A stretch of DNA of 33,710 nucleotides, taken from NCBI RefSeq assembly GCF_900091855.1, contig NZ_FMCH01000004.1:1-33710 (forward strand). Reading direction: 5' to 3'. The notes below the pieces were generated by a model that saw only the letters and a program-made list of their open reading frames with translations, was not told where the DNA came from and ran no database searches. Of this stretch, positions 16,050 through 24,327 are shown piece by piece (positions within the stretch are counted from its first letter, which is position 1; each line of letters opens with the position of its first letter). The DNA comes from Streptomyces sp. DvalAA-14. GTDB taxonomy: Bacteria; Actinomycetota; Actinomycetes; Streptomycetales; Streptomycetaceae. The position numbers and the translations under genes were made by a program.

Positions 16050-17840
16050 TCACGCGCCCGCGGACTGGGTCGGCGAGTGCAGCAGGTCCAGCTTCTTGCC
16101 CTCGCCGAGATACATATGGACTCCGCAGGGCAGGCACGGGTCGAAGCTGCGGACCGTGCGCATGATGTCGATGCCCTTGAAGTTCTCCCGGTCGTTCTCC
16201 TCGAAGATCGGCTGGCCCTGCACCGCGTCCTCGTAGGGCCCGGGCGTGCCGTAGGTGTCGCGCGGGCTGGCGTTCCACGGAGTCGGCGGGTACGGGTGGT
16301 AGTTGGCGATCTTGCCGTCCCGGATCACCATGTGGTGCGACAGCACGCCGCGCACCGCCTCGGTGAAGCCGCAGCCGACGCCCTCCTCCGGCACCTCGAA
16401 CGGCTCCCAGGTCTTCGTCCGCCCGGCCCGGATCTCCACCAGCGCCTTCTCGGCGAAATGCAGCGCGCAGGCCGCCGCGTACGCCTGGAAGTAGGTACGC
16501 GCCCGGTTGCGCTCCAGGGTGTTGCTCCACTGCGGGATCTTCCATTCCAGCTCCACCGGCCCCTTGAGCGCGGTCTTGGGCAGGTTGATCTGCACGCTGC
16601 TGCCGGTCGCCTTGACGTAGCCGATGTCGACCAGGCCGGCCAGCGCGGTGGTCCACAGCCGTGCCAGCGGGCCGCCGCCGGTGTCCAGGGCGAGGTAGTC
16701 CTTGCCGTCGTACCAGCGCGGCGACATGACCCAGCTGTACTTGTCATCCAGATCGCGCTTCTGCGGAGCCGGGTTGGTGTGCTGGTTCCACGGGTGCCGG
16801 CGGTCGACCGGGTTGCCGAGCGGGTCGTGGGTTACGAACATCTCCTGGTCCTGCCAGTCGCCGTAGTACGACGACCCGAGCAGGATGCGGATGCCCAGGT
16901 TGATCTTCACCAGGTCGGTGGTGACCAGCTTCCCGTCGACGACCACGCCCGGGGTGACGTACATCTTCCGGCCCCAGTCGGTCATGTCCTTGTACTCGAA
17001 GTTGCAGTGCTCGGGGTCCTGGAAGGAACCCCAGCAGCCCAGCAGGATCCGCCGGTTGCCGACCTGCTCGTAGCCGGGCAGCGCCTCGTAGAAGAAGTCG
17101 AAGAGGTCGTCGTGCATGGGCACGACCTTCTTCATGAACTCGACGTAGCGCTGCAGCCGGGTGATGTAGTCCGTCATCAGCTGGATCGTCGCCACCGTGC
17201 CGACGCCGCCGGGGTAGAGCGTGGAGGGGTGCACATGGCGGCCCTCCATCAGGCAGAACATCTCCCGGGTCAGCCGGCTGACCTGGAGCGCCTCGCGGTA
17301 GAACTCGCCGGTGAACGGGTTCAGCGAGCGCATGATGTCGCCGATGGTCTTGTACCCGTGGTCGTCGGCGTGCGGCGAGGGTGTGCGGTTGGCCTTCTCG
17401 AGGACCCCGGGATTGGTCTCGGCGACCATTTTCTCGCAGTAGTCGACCCCGACCAGGTTCTCCTGGAAGATGTTGTGGTCGAACATGTACTCGGCGGCCT
17501 CGCCGAGGTTGACGATCCATTCGGCGATGTGCGGCGGCTTGACCCCGTAGGCCATGTTCTGCGCGTAACACGAACAGGTGGCGTGGTTGTCACCGCAGAT
17601 GCCGCAGATCCGGCTGGTGATGAAATGCGCGTCGCGCGGGTCCTTGCCCTTCATGAAGACCGAGTAGCCGCGGAAGATGGAGCTCGTGCTGTGGCATTCG
17701 GCAACCACACGCTGCTTGAAGTCGATCTTCGTGTAGATGCCCAGGCTGCCGACGATACGGGTGATGGGGTCCCACGCCATCTCGACCAGTTCGTCCTTGC
17801 CCTGGCGTCGGCTGCCACCCTTGCTCCGCGTCGCGGTCAT
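16050..17840 (-). CDS. hhyL: [NiFe]-hydrogenase group 1h large subunit
   Basis: This 596-aa catalytic subunit oxidises H2. The N-terminal nickel motif RICGICGDNH (Cys79, Cys82) and the C-terminal DPCLPCGVH (residues 567-575) give four Cys ligands for the Ni-Fe site. A 21-residue tail after His575 (MYLGEGKKLDLLHSPTQ...) should be removed by the M52 endopeptidase encoded in the same operon. Group 1h placement rests on the partner subunit, gene neighbourhood and overall pattern, and is typical of Streptomyces enzymes that scavenge atmospheric H2 during sporulation. The ATG has GAGG at seven bases. The gene is 33 bases after hhyS with no promoter between them, so the two are cotranscribed. Confidence 0.97.
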   Translation of the reverse strand: MTATRSKGGSRRQGKDELVEMAWDPITRIVGSLGIYTKIDFKQRVVAECHSTSSIFRGYSVFMKGKDPRDAHFITSRICGICGDNHATCSCYAQNMAYGVKPPHIAEWIVNLGEAAEYMFDHNIFQENLVGVDYCEKMVAETNPGVLEKANRTPSPHADDHGYKTIGDIMRSLNPFTGEFYREALQVSRLTREMFCLMEGRHVHPSTLYPGGVGTVATIQLMTDYITRLQRYVEFMKKVVPMHDDLFDFFYEALPGYEQVGNRRILLGCWGSFQDPEHCNFEYKDMTDWGRKMYVTPGVVVDGKLVTTDLVKINLGIRILLGSSYYGDWQDQEMFVTHDPLGNPVDRRHPWNQHTNPAPQKRDLDDKYSWVMSPRWYDGKDYLALDTGGGPLARLWTTALAGLVDIGYVKATGSSVQINLPKTALKGPVELEWKIPQWSNTLERNRARTYFQAYAAACALHFAEKALVEIRAGRTKTWEPFEVPEEGVGCGFTEAVRGVLSHHMVIRDGKIANYHPYPPTPWNASPRDTYGTPGPYEDAVQGQPIFEENDRENFKGIDIMRTVRSFDPCLPCGVHMYLGEGKKLDLLHSPTQSAGA

Positions 17841-17873
17841 TGCGCCGCCTCATCTTTCTTTCGGTAGCGGTGA

Positions 17874-18929
17874 TTACCAGGTGCGGGTGGCACCGGTGGT
17901 GAGAGCGTTTCCCGGCTTGCGCCATTTCGGTTCACGGTCGAGGGTGTGCGTCGTGATGCCCCGCAGCCGCCGCATCGTCGCACCGTAGATTCCGACCGCG
18001 TTCGTGGAGAGTTTTCCGCCGGGGGGCTCGTCCATGAAGGGCATGAACATGTCCGGGAAGCCCGGCATGGTGCAGCCGATGCAGATGCCGCCGACGTTGG
18101 GGCACCCGCCGATACCGTTCATCCAGCCCCGTTTGGGCACATTGCATTTGACGGTGGGGCCCCAGCAGCCGAGTTTGACGATGCACTTGGGCGAGCCGTA
18201 CTCGGTGGCGAAATCGCCCTGCTCGTAATATCCGGCCCGGTCGCAGCCCTCGTGCACGGTCTGGCCGAAAAGCCAGGTGGGGCGCAGCGCGTCGTCGAGC
18301 GGAATCATCGGCGCCTGGTCGGTCGCCATGTAGAGCAGATAGGTGAGCGTCTCGGAGAGGTTGTCCGGCTGGATCGGGCAGCCCGGCACGCAGACGATCG
18401 GAATTCCCGCCTTGGACTTCCAGTCCCAGCCGAGATAGTCGGGCACACCCATCGCGCCGGTCGGATTGCCCGCCATCGCGTGGATGCCGCCGTAGGTCGC
18501 GCAGGTGCCGACCGCCACGATCGCGGTGGCCTTGGGCGCCAGCCGGTCCAGCCACTCGCTGGTCGTCCTGGGCTGGCCGGTGGCCGGATCGTTGCCGAAG
18601 CCGCTCCAGTAGCCGTCGTCGTGCAGCTGCTCGTTGGGGATGGATCCCTCCACCACCAGCACGAACGGTTCCAACTCGCCCCGGTCGGCTTTGAAGAACC
18701 ACTCCAGGAAGTCGTCGGCGCCCCCGTTGGGGCCGCACTCGAAATCGATCAGCGGCCAGTGCACGGCGACCTTGGGCAGGCCCGGCAGCGCGCCCAGTGC
18801 GATTTCCTCGATACTGGGCTGAGTGGCGGCGGTCAGTGCCACCGAATCGCCGTCGCAACTAAGGCCGGCATTGATCCAGAGCACATGGATCAGCGTGTCT
18901 TCTGCTGTGACTGCTGCCTCTGTCGGCAT
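17874..18929 (-). CDS. hhyS: [NiFe]-hydrogenase group 1h small subunit
   Basis: A 351-aa electron-transfer subunit with three Fe-S clusters. The first proximal motif reads SCDGDS, so Cys25 and Asp28 stand where most small subunits have CxxC. Three Cys plus one Asp is the known proximal ligand set of group 1h enzymes. The other proximal Cys lie in VGTCATYGG and VPGCPIQPDNL. The medial and distal ligands are in HEGCDRAGYY, SPKCIVKLGCWGPTVKCN and GGCPNVGGICIGCTMPGFPD. There is no twin-arginine signal and no C-terminal membrane anchor, so the enzyme should remain on the cytoplasmic side. It is the first gene of the leftward operon, about 85 bases below a recognisable promoter. Confidence 0.97.
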   Translation of the reverse strand: MPTEAAVTAEDTLIHVLWINAGLSCDGDSVALTAATQPSIEEIALGALPGLPKVAVHWPLIDFECGPNGGADDFLEWFFKADRGELEPFVLVVEGSIPNEQLHDDGYWSGFGNDPATGQPRTTSEWLDRLAPKATAIVAVGTCATYGGIHAMAGNPTGAMGVPDYLGWDWKSKAGIPIVCVPGCPIQPDNLSETLTYLLYMATDQAPMIPLDDALRPTWLFGQTVHEGCDRAGYYEQGDFATEYGSPKCIVKLGCWGPTVKCNVPKRGWMNGIGGCPNVGGICIGCTMPGFPDMFMPFMDEPPGGKLSTNAVGIYGATMRRLRGITTHTLDREPKWRKPGNALTTGATRTW

Positions 18930-19020
18930 AGCGGTGCCGCCTTCCGGGGTCGACGACCTGTCCCTCGTACGACGGAGATCGGATGTCGACCCGCACGAGT
19001 GGTGTCGCTCACATTGCTAC

Positions 19021-19050
19021 CATCTAGACTTGGTCCCGGCGCCCTGTCAA
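19021..19050 (-). promoter_or_regulatory. HrdB-like promoter of the hydrogenase operon
   Basis: On the minus strand a perfect TTGACA (19045-19050) is separated by 18 bases from TAGATG (19021-19026), a fair -10 match. Transcription would start near 19013 and leave a leader of about 85 bases before hhyS. Position and spacing support the call. Developmental sigma factors could instead act from overlapping sites not visible here. Confidence 0.55.
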
Positions 19051-19099
19051 CACGAGAATCACCATAAACTCCCCGCCGATCACCCTGCCCTGTCCCCGC

Positions 19100-19137
19100 C
19101 GGCCCATTCGCCCGTGTCGATGACGCCGAATGGGCCG
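19100..19137. promoter_or_regulatory. 11-bp perfect inverted repeat upstream of hypA
   Basis: CGGCCCATTCG (19100-19110) and CGAATGGGCCG (19127-19137) are exact inverted repeats around a 16-base spacer, 33 bases before the hypA start. It could be an operator for a dimeric regulator at the hhyS/hypA divergent region, or a stem-loop in the hypA leader. No U-tract follows, so a simple terminator is unlikely. The right arm is also part of a 9-bp direct near-repeat, CGAATGGGC then CGAACGGGT. Confidence 0.5.
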
Positions 19138-19170
19138 AACGGGTGGGAATGACGCAAGGACGTGCCAGCG

Positions 19171-19500
19171 GTGCATGAATTGTCCATCACCCAGAGCGTG
19201 GTCGACGCGGTGTGCGAACGCGCGGCCGGCCGGCCGGTGCGTACAGTCAAGGTGCGCGTGGGCGTCCTCACCGCGGTAGTGGCCGATTCGATGCGATTCT
19301 GCTTCGATCTCATCACCGAGGGGACGGTCGCCGAGGGCGCGCATTTGGAGATCGACCAGCCGCCGGGATCTGCGCGGTGCCGCGATTGCCGCGCCGAATT
19401 CGCGCTGACCGATCTCGTTCTGCTGTGCCCCTGCGGCAGCGCGGACGTGGAGATCACCTCGGGCCGGGAGCTTCAGATCATCTCGATGAAAGTGGGCTGA
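19171..19500 (+). CDS. hypA: Hydrogenase nickel incorporation protein HypA
   Basis: This 109-aa nickel metallochaperone works with HypB to place Ni in the large subunit. It starts MHELSITQSVV; His2 is the essential nickel ligand. That fixes the start at the GTG at 19171 with AAGGA ten bases upstream, rather than the GTG at 19162, which would add three residues and displace the His. The zinc site is CRDC (Cys70, Cys73) and CPCGS (Cys86, Cys88), the second pair spaced CxC as in many actinobacterial HypA proteins. It is followed by hypB three bases downstream. Confidence 0.95.
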   Translation: MHELSITQSVVDAVCERAAGRPVRTVKVRVGVLTAVVADSMRFCFDLITEGTVAEGAHLEIDQPPGSARCRDCRAEFALTDLVLLCPCGSADVEITSGRELQIISMKVG

Positions 19501-19503
19501 CGT

Positions 19504-20355
19504 ATGTGTGGCACCTGCGGCTGTGCGAGAATCGCTGTGCCGGGAGTGGACGACGTTTCGGCGCACGGCCATCCGCACGGCCACGCTCATGGTCACGCGG
19601 ATGGTCGTGCGCGCCTTTCCCTGGACCTCACCCCTGTTCACCCGAACGGCGGCGAGGTGGCCCGGGACATCACCGAAGAGTCGGGCGACGGGGCGGCCGG
19701 CGGGGCGAGCGGCGAAACCATCACCCTTGAGCAGAAAGTCCTGGCCAAGAACGAGGATCTGGCGGGACGCAATCGCCGATGGCTCGTCGCCCAGGGAATC
19801 GTGGCAGTGAATGTGATGAGCTCGCCGGGGGCCGGCAAGACCACCCTGCTCGAACGCACCATCGGCGATCTCGCCGGCCGGCGGCCGGTCTCGGTCGTCG
19901 AGGGCGACCAGGAGACCATGCTCGACGCCGACCGCATCCGGCGGACCGGCTGCCCGGTCGTCCAGGTCAACACCGGCGCGGGCTGCCACCTCGACGCCGA
20001 GATGATGCGCGGCGCCCTCACCACCCTGTCCCCCGCGCCGGGTTCCCTCGTCCTGGTGGAGAACGTGGGGAACCTCGTCTGCCCGGCCCTGTTCGACCTG
20101 GGCGAGCGCAGCAGGGTCGTGGTCATCTCGGTCACCGAGGGCAGCGACAAACCGCTGAAGTACCCGTACATGTTCGCCGCCGCCGATCTGATCGTCATCA
20201 ACAAGATCGACCTGCTGCCCTACGTGGACTTCGACGTCGCCCAGTGCGAGCGGTACGCCCGGTCGGTGAACCCGCACGTCCGCGTCCTGGTCGTCTCCGC
20301 CACCACCGGCGAGGGCATGGGCGACTGGTACGGGTGGGTGGCGGAGCAGGGCTGA
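19504..20355 (+). CDS. hypB: Hydrogenase nickel incorporation GTPase HypB
   Basis: A 283-aa GTPase that drives nickel transfer with HypA. The N-terminus MCGTCGC is a high-affinity metal site. It is followed by a His-rich nickel-storage stretch (residues 21-31, six His). The G domain has the P-loop SSPGAGKTT (107-115), VEGDQETMLDADRI, the G-domain metal site NTGAGCHLDA, ENVGNLVCPALFDLGE and the guanine motif INKIDLLP. Residues 45-75 are an acidic Gly-rich linker. It forms the short rightward operon with hypA, divergent from the structural genes. Confidence 0.97.
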   Translation: MCGTCGCARIAVPGVDDVSAHGHPHGHAHGHADGRARLSLDLTPVHPNGGEVARDITEESGDGAAGGASGETITLEQKVLAKNEDLAGRNRRWLVAQGIVAVNVMSSPGAGKTTLLERTIGDLAGRRPVSVVEGDQETMLDADRIRRTGCPVVQVNTGAGCHLDAEMMRGALTTLSPAPGSLVLVENVGNLVCPALFDLGERSRVVVISVTEGSDKPLKYPYMFAAADLIVINKIDLLPYVDFDVAQCERYARSVNPHVRVLVVSATTGEGMGDWYGWVAEQG

Positions 20356-20392
20356 GGGGACTCGGGGACTCGGGGGCTCGGGGGCTCGGGGG
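20356..20392 (+). repeat. GGGGRCTC tandem repeat, G-quadruplex candidate
   Basis: Four 8-bp units (two GGGGACTC, two GGGGGCTC) and a final GGGGG lie directly after the hypB stop and just before the convergent deacetylase stop at 20396. Five runs of at least four G with 3-4 base loops fit the usual G-quadruplex rule. No ordinary hairpin terminator is seen here, so it may help end or block transcription between the two genes. Confidence 0.6.
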
Positions 20393-20395
20393 CCG

Positions 20396-21763
20396 CTACT
20401 TCTTCAGGAACGTCTTCCAGTCGGGCGACTCGCCCGGGTCGAGATTGCGCAACTTGGCCAGCACCGCCGGGTCCTGGACGTCCATCCAGTCGGCCAGTTC
20501 CTTGAACGACACGCAGCGCACACCCTTGCGCTTGCACACGTCCTCAACGACGTCCTGCACCGCCTGCATGTATATCCCGCCGTTCCAGGTCTCGAAGTGG
20601 TTGCCGATGAACAGCGGGGCCCGGCTGCCGTTGTAGGCACGCTCGAAGCCGTTCAGGTAACCGTCACGGGTCTCCTTCTCCCAGAGCGGGTACTTCGCCG
20701 GATCCCCCTCGGTGACATCGCCACCCGACTGGTTGTAGAGGAAGTTGAAGTCCATCGACAGGACCTGGAAGTCCTTGCCCGGATACGGCACCAGCTCCAG
20801 CGGGAAGTCCCAGACCCCGTCCTTCTTGGCCGGCCACTGCTGGAAGTCACCCGCCGAACTGGCGTCGTAGCGCCAGCCCATCGCCTTCTCGGCCGGCAGC
20901 AGGTTCTGCTGGCCCTCCAGGCACGGGGCCCGGCCGCCGACCAGCTCCTGCGCGTAGTCGAAGGGCAGCGGCGGGATGTCCTTGAAGCCGGTGTTGGTCT
21001 TCCAGTTCTCCACGAAGGAGTACGCCTGCGCCGTCTCGTTCATCCAGTCCGCGGTGCTCCACTTCCCGCCGGCGCCCGGGTCGGGGGCGCAGAAGTGGCC
21101 GTTGAAGTGGGTGCCGATCTCGTCGCCGTCCTCCCACGCCAACCGCAGTTGCTGCAAGGTCCACTTGATGTGTTGGTCGGTCGGGAAGTCGATCGCGGAG
21201 GAGCCCGGCGGATGCTGGGGCGGGTGGTACAGCGTGCGCTTCGCCTTCGGCAGCAGATAGATCCCACTGAGGAAGAACGTCATGTTGGCGTTGTTCTCCT
21301 TGGCCACCTCGCGGAAGCGGGAGAACAGGTGGTCGTCGTTCTCCAGCGCGCCGTCCCAGGAGAACACCACGAACTGCGGGGGCTCTTGGCCCGGCTTCAG
21401 CTTCTCGGGCTTCGGCTGGTGCGGCTGCGGACCGGTGTAGGAGGTGGAACCGTCCCCGATCACCTGGTTCTTGCGGGGCGGGGCCGATGAAGGAGTCTGC
21501 TGCGCCGGGGACGCGGGGGGCCGCGCCGTGGTCCGCGACTGAGGCCGGGCGGGGGACCGCGCCGAGGTCTGCCCCGGACCGCCGCCCGCCGCCGCCCGGT
21601 CCGAGCCGTTCGCCGCGGGCCCGGATCTGCCCTCGTCGACGCCCACCACCGCCGCGCCCGTCAGGGCGACCGCCAGCAGACCGCACACGAGGTACGGACG
21701 CGGTCGGTTGCGCGGGCTCGCGGGAGACTTCAGGAACGATCCGAGCATCCTCGGACGGGCCAT
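20396..21763 (-). CDS. Membrane-anchored polysaccharide-deacetylase-like protein
   Basis: A 455-aa envelope protein. A basic start (MARPRMLGSFLK) and a single hydrophobic segment (LVCGLLAVALTGAAVVG, about residues 26-42) act as signal or anchor. A Ser/Ala/Pro/Arg-rich linker of about 70 residues precedes the catalytic region. That region resembles a NodB/CE4 fold: FVVFSWDGALENDDHLFSRF, NANMTFFLSGIYLL, DGDEIGTHFNGHF with a metal-binding H-x3-H, and late PLFIGNHFETWNGG. The usual TFDDG is FSWDGA, so the first Asp position is shifted and activity is not certain. The ATG at 21763 has AGAGG seven bases upstream; the open frame continues to 21952 without coding features. It is divergent from the PBP-like gene, which suggests a joint cell-wall role. 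Confidence 0.75.
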   Translation of the reverse strand: MARPRMLGSFLKSPASPRNRPRPYLVCGLLAVALTGAAVVGVDEGRSGPAANGSDRAAAGGGPGQTSARSPARPQSRTTARPPASPAQQTPSSAPPRKNQVIGDGSTSYTGPQPHQPKPEKLKPGQEPPQFVVFSWDGALENDDHLFSRFREVAKENNANMTFFLSGIYLLPKAKRTLYHPPQHPPGSSAIDFPTDQHIKWTLQQLRLAWEDGDEIGTHFNGHFCAPDPGAGGKWSTADWMNETAQAYSFVENWKTNTGFKDIPPLPFDYAQELVGGRAPCLEGQQNLLPAEKAMGWRYDASSAGDFQQWPAKKDGVWDFPLELVPYPGKDFQVLSMDFNFLYNQSGGDVTEGDPAKYPLWEKETRDGYLNGFERAYNGSRAPLFIGNHFETWNGGIYMQAVQDVVEDVCKRKGVRCVSFKELADWMDVQDPAVLAKLRNLDPGESPDWKTFLKK

Positions 21764-22080
21764 GGCGGGACCTCTTGACGGGTGGCCGACCACCGCTTGC
21801 GATGGCCGGCTGCCGCGCGCGGACAGCGGCGGACCCGGGCGCGGCTCACACCTTCGGCCCGTGAAACAACGGTAGTTGGCCCAAACGGTCACGAGACGGT
21901 AACCGACTGGCCGGGCTCGAACGCCTCCTCGCGGACCCGGTCGGGACATCAAGCCGTCCGATCACCTGTTACACACCTGTGGCGAACTCATCGTTGGAGG
22001 GTCGGACAGGCTTCCTACGCTCCAGCCGCCAGGCGCCGTGCGCCGCGCGCCACGTCGTGTCCGACAAGCCGGTTGGGGGA
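21764..22080. promoter_or_regulatory. 317-base divergent intergenic region with spaced direct repeat
   Basis: No gene is seen. It separates the deacetylase-like and PBP-like genes and must hold both promoters, but I find no convincing -35/-10 pair. A CACCTGT direct repeat (21963-21969 and 21974-21980, 11 bp apart, one helical turn) and three ACGGT words near 21870-21902 are possible regulator sites. Confidence 0.35.
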
Positions 22081-24327
22081 ATGCTCGTGCGGAGGGTCAC
22101 TGCGAAGGACGTCAAGGCGTGGCTGCGGGGGTTGCGGGCGTCCACCACATCCAACGCGTCCACCGGGTCCGCCGGGTCCACCGGGTCCGCCGGGTCCACC
22201 GAGCCCGCCGCCACGGGGGCCTCCCGGGCCGACGGGACCTCCACCGGCGTGGCGCGTATCGCCCTGCGCGCGGCGGTGCGCCGGACGCGGCGCCTGCACT
22301 GGCCCCGGGCGCTGCGCCGGCTGCGACCCGACTACCCCCGGCGGGGACGGCGCGGCCCGCGCCGCTGGCTGCCCTCGCTGCGGCAGACACTGCTGCTGTT
22401 CACCTGGCTGGTCCTCGCCACGGCCACCGCGGTCGGCGTGGCCTACGACCGCACCGCGATACCCAAGGACCTCAACGCGGTCGCCGTCCAGCAGGACAAC
22501 GTCTACTACTGGGCCGACGGCACGGAGATGGCCCGCGTCGGCCCGATCGACCGGCAGGCCATGCCGCTGAACCGCATCCCGTCCTCGGTGCAATGGGCGG
22601 TGATGGCCGCCGAGAACGCCAACTTCTTCAGCGACCACGGCGTCTCCCCCCGGGGCATCGCGCGCGCCGTGACGAAGATGGCCACCGGCGGCGACGTACA
22701 GGGCGGATCGACCATCACCCAGCAGTACGTGAAGAACGTCTACCTCGACCAGGACCAGACGCTGTCCCGGAAGTTCACCGAGATCCTCATCTCGGTCAAG
22801 CTCGACAACAAGGTCAGCAAGCAGCAGATCCTGGACGGCTACCTCAACACGAGCTGGTTCGGCCGCGGCGCCTACGGGGTGCAGCGCGCCGCCAAGGCCT
22901 ACTACGGCAAGGACGTCTCCCAGCTCAACCCGAGCGAGGGGGCCTTCCTGGCAACCCTGCTCAAGGGCGCCGGGCTGTACGACCCTTCGATCAGCGCGGC
23001 CAACCACCGCCGGGCGGTGGCGCGTTGGAACTGGGTGCTGGACCGGATGGTCGACATCGGCCAGCTGTCGGCGAAGGAACGCGCCACGTACAAGGTCTTC
23101 CCCGAGCCCAAGGCGCCCGCCGTGCCACCCGGGTTGAGCGGTCAGACCGGCTACCTGGTGGACACCGCACGGGAGTACGTCTCCGCGCACAGCGGCATCT
23201 CCGACGCCCGGTTCGACCTGGGCGGCTACCAGATCTACACGACCTTCGAGAAGCCGAAGGTCGACGCCCTCGCCGCCGCCGTGAAGGGACGGCTGAGCAG
23301 CCTGCGTCCGGCCACCCGGCCGGCCGACCGCGACGTCCGGGTCGGCGCCGCCTCGGTGGCCACCGACGGCCGTATCCTCGCGCTCTACGGCGGCCCCGAC
23401 TACATCAAGCAGGGCTTCGACGACGCCAACATCGCGGTAGTGCCGGCCGGTACGACGTACGCGCCCTTCGTGTACGCGGCCGGCCTGCGGGACGGTGTCG
23501 TACGCCGACGCGACGCCCCCCGGACCCCGGTGACCCCCGACTCGCTCTACGACGGCGACAACAACGCGGACATCCGCACCCCCGAGGGGCCGTACTGGAG
23601 CCGGAACGGCAAGATCGTCAAGACCGCCAACGCCGGCAAGCGCTCCTGGGGCCGGATCAGTCTGCGGCAGGCGGTGGCCCACGCGGTCAACGGCCCGATC
23701 ATGCAACTGGGCATGGATGTCGGCCTCAACCGGGTACGCCAGGCATCGGTGGACGCGGGGCTGCTGCCCGGCACCGGCTTCGGCGAACAGACCCCCGACT
23801 TCTCCCTGGGCACCGCGACCCCGAGCCCGATCCGGATGGCCAGCGCCTACGGCACCTTCGCCGGCCGCACCGGCACGCACACCGACCCCTACTCGGTGCT
23901 CCGCGTCACGCGCGACGGCGCCGGTATCGGCATCGAACGACCCGCCGTCACCCATCCGTTCACCGCGAAGGTGGCGGGCGAGGTGGACGACGCGCTGCGG
24001 GACGCGGTCGGTGAGGGCGCGGCTCGGCGGGCGGGGCAGGCAGGGCAGCCAGGGCAAGCGGGACAGCCGGGGCAGCCGCAGGGGGGAGACGGGACGGCGC
24101 GGTCCGGGCAGGATCTCGGCGGTCTGCCCGGGACGGCACTGGACAACACCGCGGGCTGGTTCGTCGGCTACGACCAGGCGATGGCGTCGGCGGTCTCCGT
24201 CTTCCGGGTGGACCCCACCACGCAGATGCTTCTTCCGCTCACCGGCGTGGGGGGCCTTGCCGCGCAGGGAGCCAGCCGCGCCTATCCGCTCGACATCTGG
24301 ACCGGCTACATGACATCCCTCGGCTGA
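22081..24327 (+). CDS. Class A PBP-like glycosyltransferase with degenerate transpeptidase domain
   Basis: A protein of about 748 aa: a Ser/Thr/Gly repeat and Arg-rich cytoplasmic start, one membrane helix (LLLFTWLVLATATAVGVAY), then a GT51 glycan-polymerising domain (E178 in AENANFFSDHGVSPRGIARA, then GGSTITQQYVKN and SRKFTEILISVKL). This domain should polymerise lipid II outside the membrane. The C-terminal PBP transpeptidase domain has lost its active site: the SxxK position reads TTYA (458-461), SxN reads AVN (535-537), and at the KTG position only Gly remains (LPG, 682-684). Otherwise its fold is kept (APFVYAAGL, GWFVGY). Start choice: ATG 22081, or GTG 22087, which has GGGGGA six bases upstream. 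A GQAGQPGQ repeat lies near residue 655. Confidence 0.88.
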   Translation: MLVRRVTAKDVKAWLRGLRASTTSNASTGSAGSTGSAGSTEPAATGASRADGTSTGVARIALRAAVRRTRRLHWPRALRRLRPDYPRRGRRGPRRWLPSLRQTLLLFTWLVLATATAVGVAYDRTAIPKDLNAVAVQQDNVYYWADGTEMARVGPIDRQAMPLNRIPSSVQWAVMAAENANFFSDHGVSPRGIARAVTKMATGGDVQGGSTITQQYVKNVYLDQDQTLSRKFTEILISVKLDNKVSKQQILDGYLNTSWFGRGAYGVQRAAKAYYGKDVSQLNPSEGAFLATLLKGAGLYDPSISAANHRRAVARWNWVLDRMVDIGQLSAKERATYKVFPEPKAPAVPPGLSGQTGYLVDTAREYVSAHSGISDARFDLGGYQIYTTFEKPKVDALAAAVKGRLSSLRPATRPADRDVRVGAASVATDGRILALYGGPDYIKQGFDDANIAVVPAGTTYAPFVYAAGLRDGVVRRRDAPRTPVTPDSLYDGDNNADIRTPEGPYWSRNGKIVKTANAGKRSWGRISLRQAVAHAVNGPIMQLGMDVGLNRVRQASVDAGLLPGTGFGEQTPDFSLGTATPSPIRMASAYGTFAGRTGTHTDPYSVLRVTRDGAGIGIERPAVTHPFTAKVAGEVDDALRDAVGEGAARRAGQAGQPGQAGQPGQPQGGDGTARSGQDLGGLPGTALDNTAGWFVGYDQAMASAVSVFRVDPTTQMLLPLTGVGGLAAQGASRAYPLDIWTGYMTSLG
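22159..22200 (+). repeat. In-frame TCCRCCGGG tandem repeat in the PBP-like gene
   Basis: Nine-base units alternating TCCACCGGG and TCCGCCGGG encode a STGSAG repeat in the cytoplasmic N-terminus. The unit keeps the frame, so copy number can change without breaking the gene. Confidence 0.75.
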
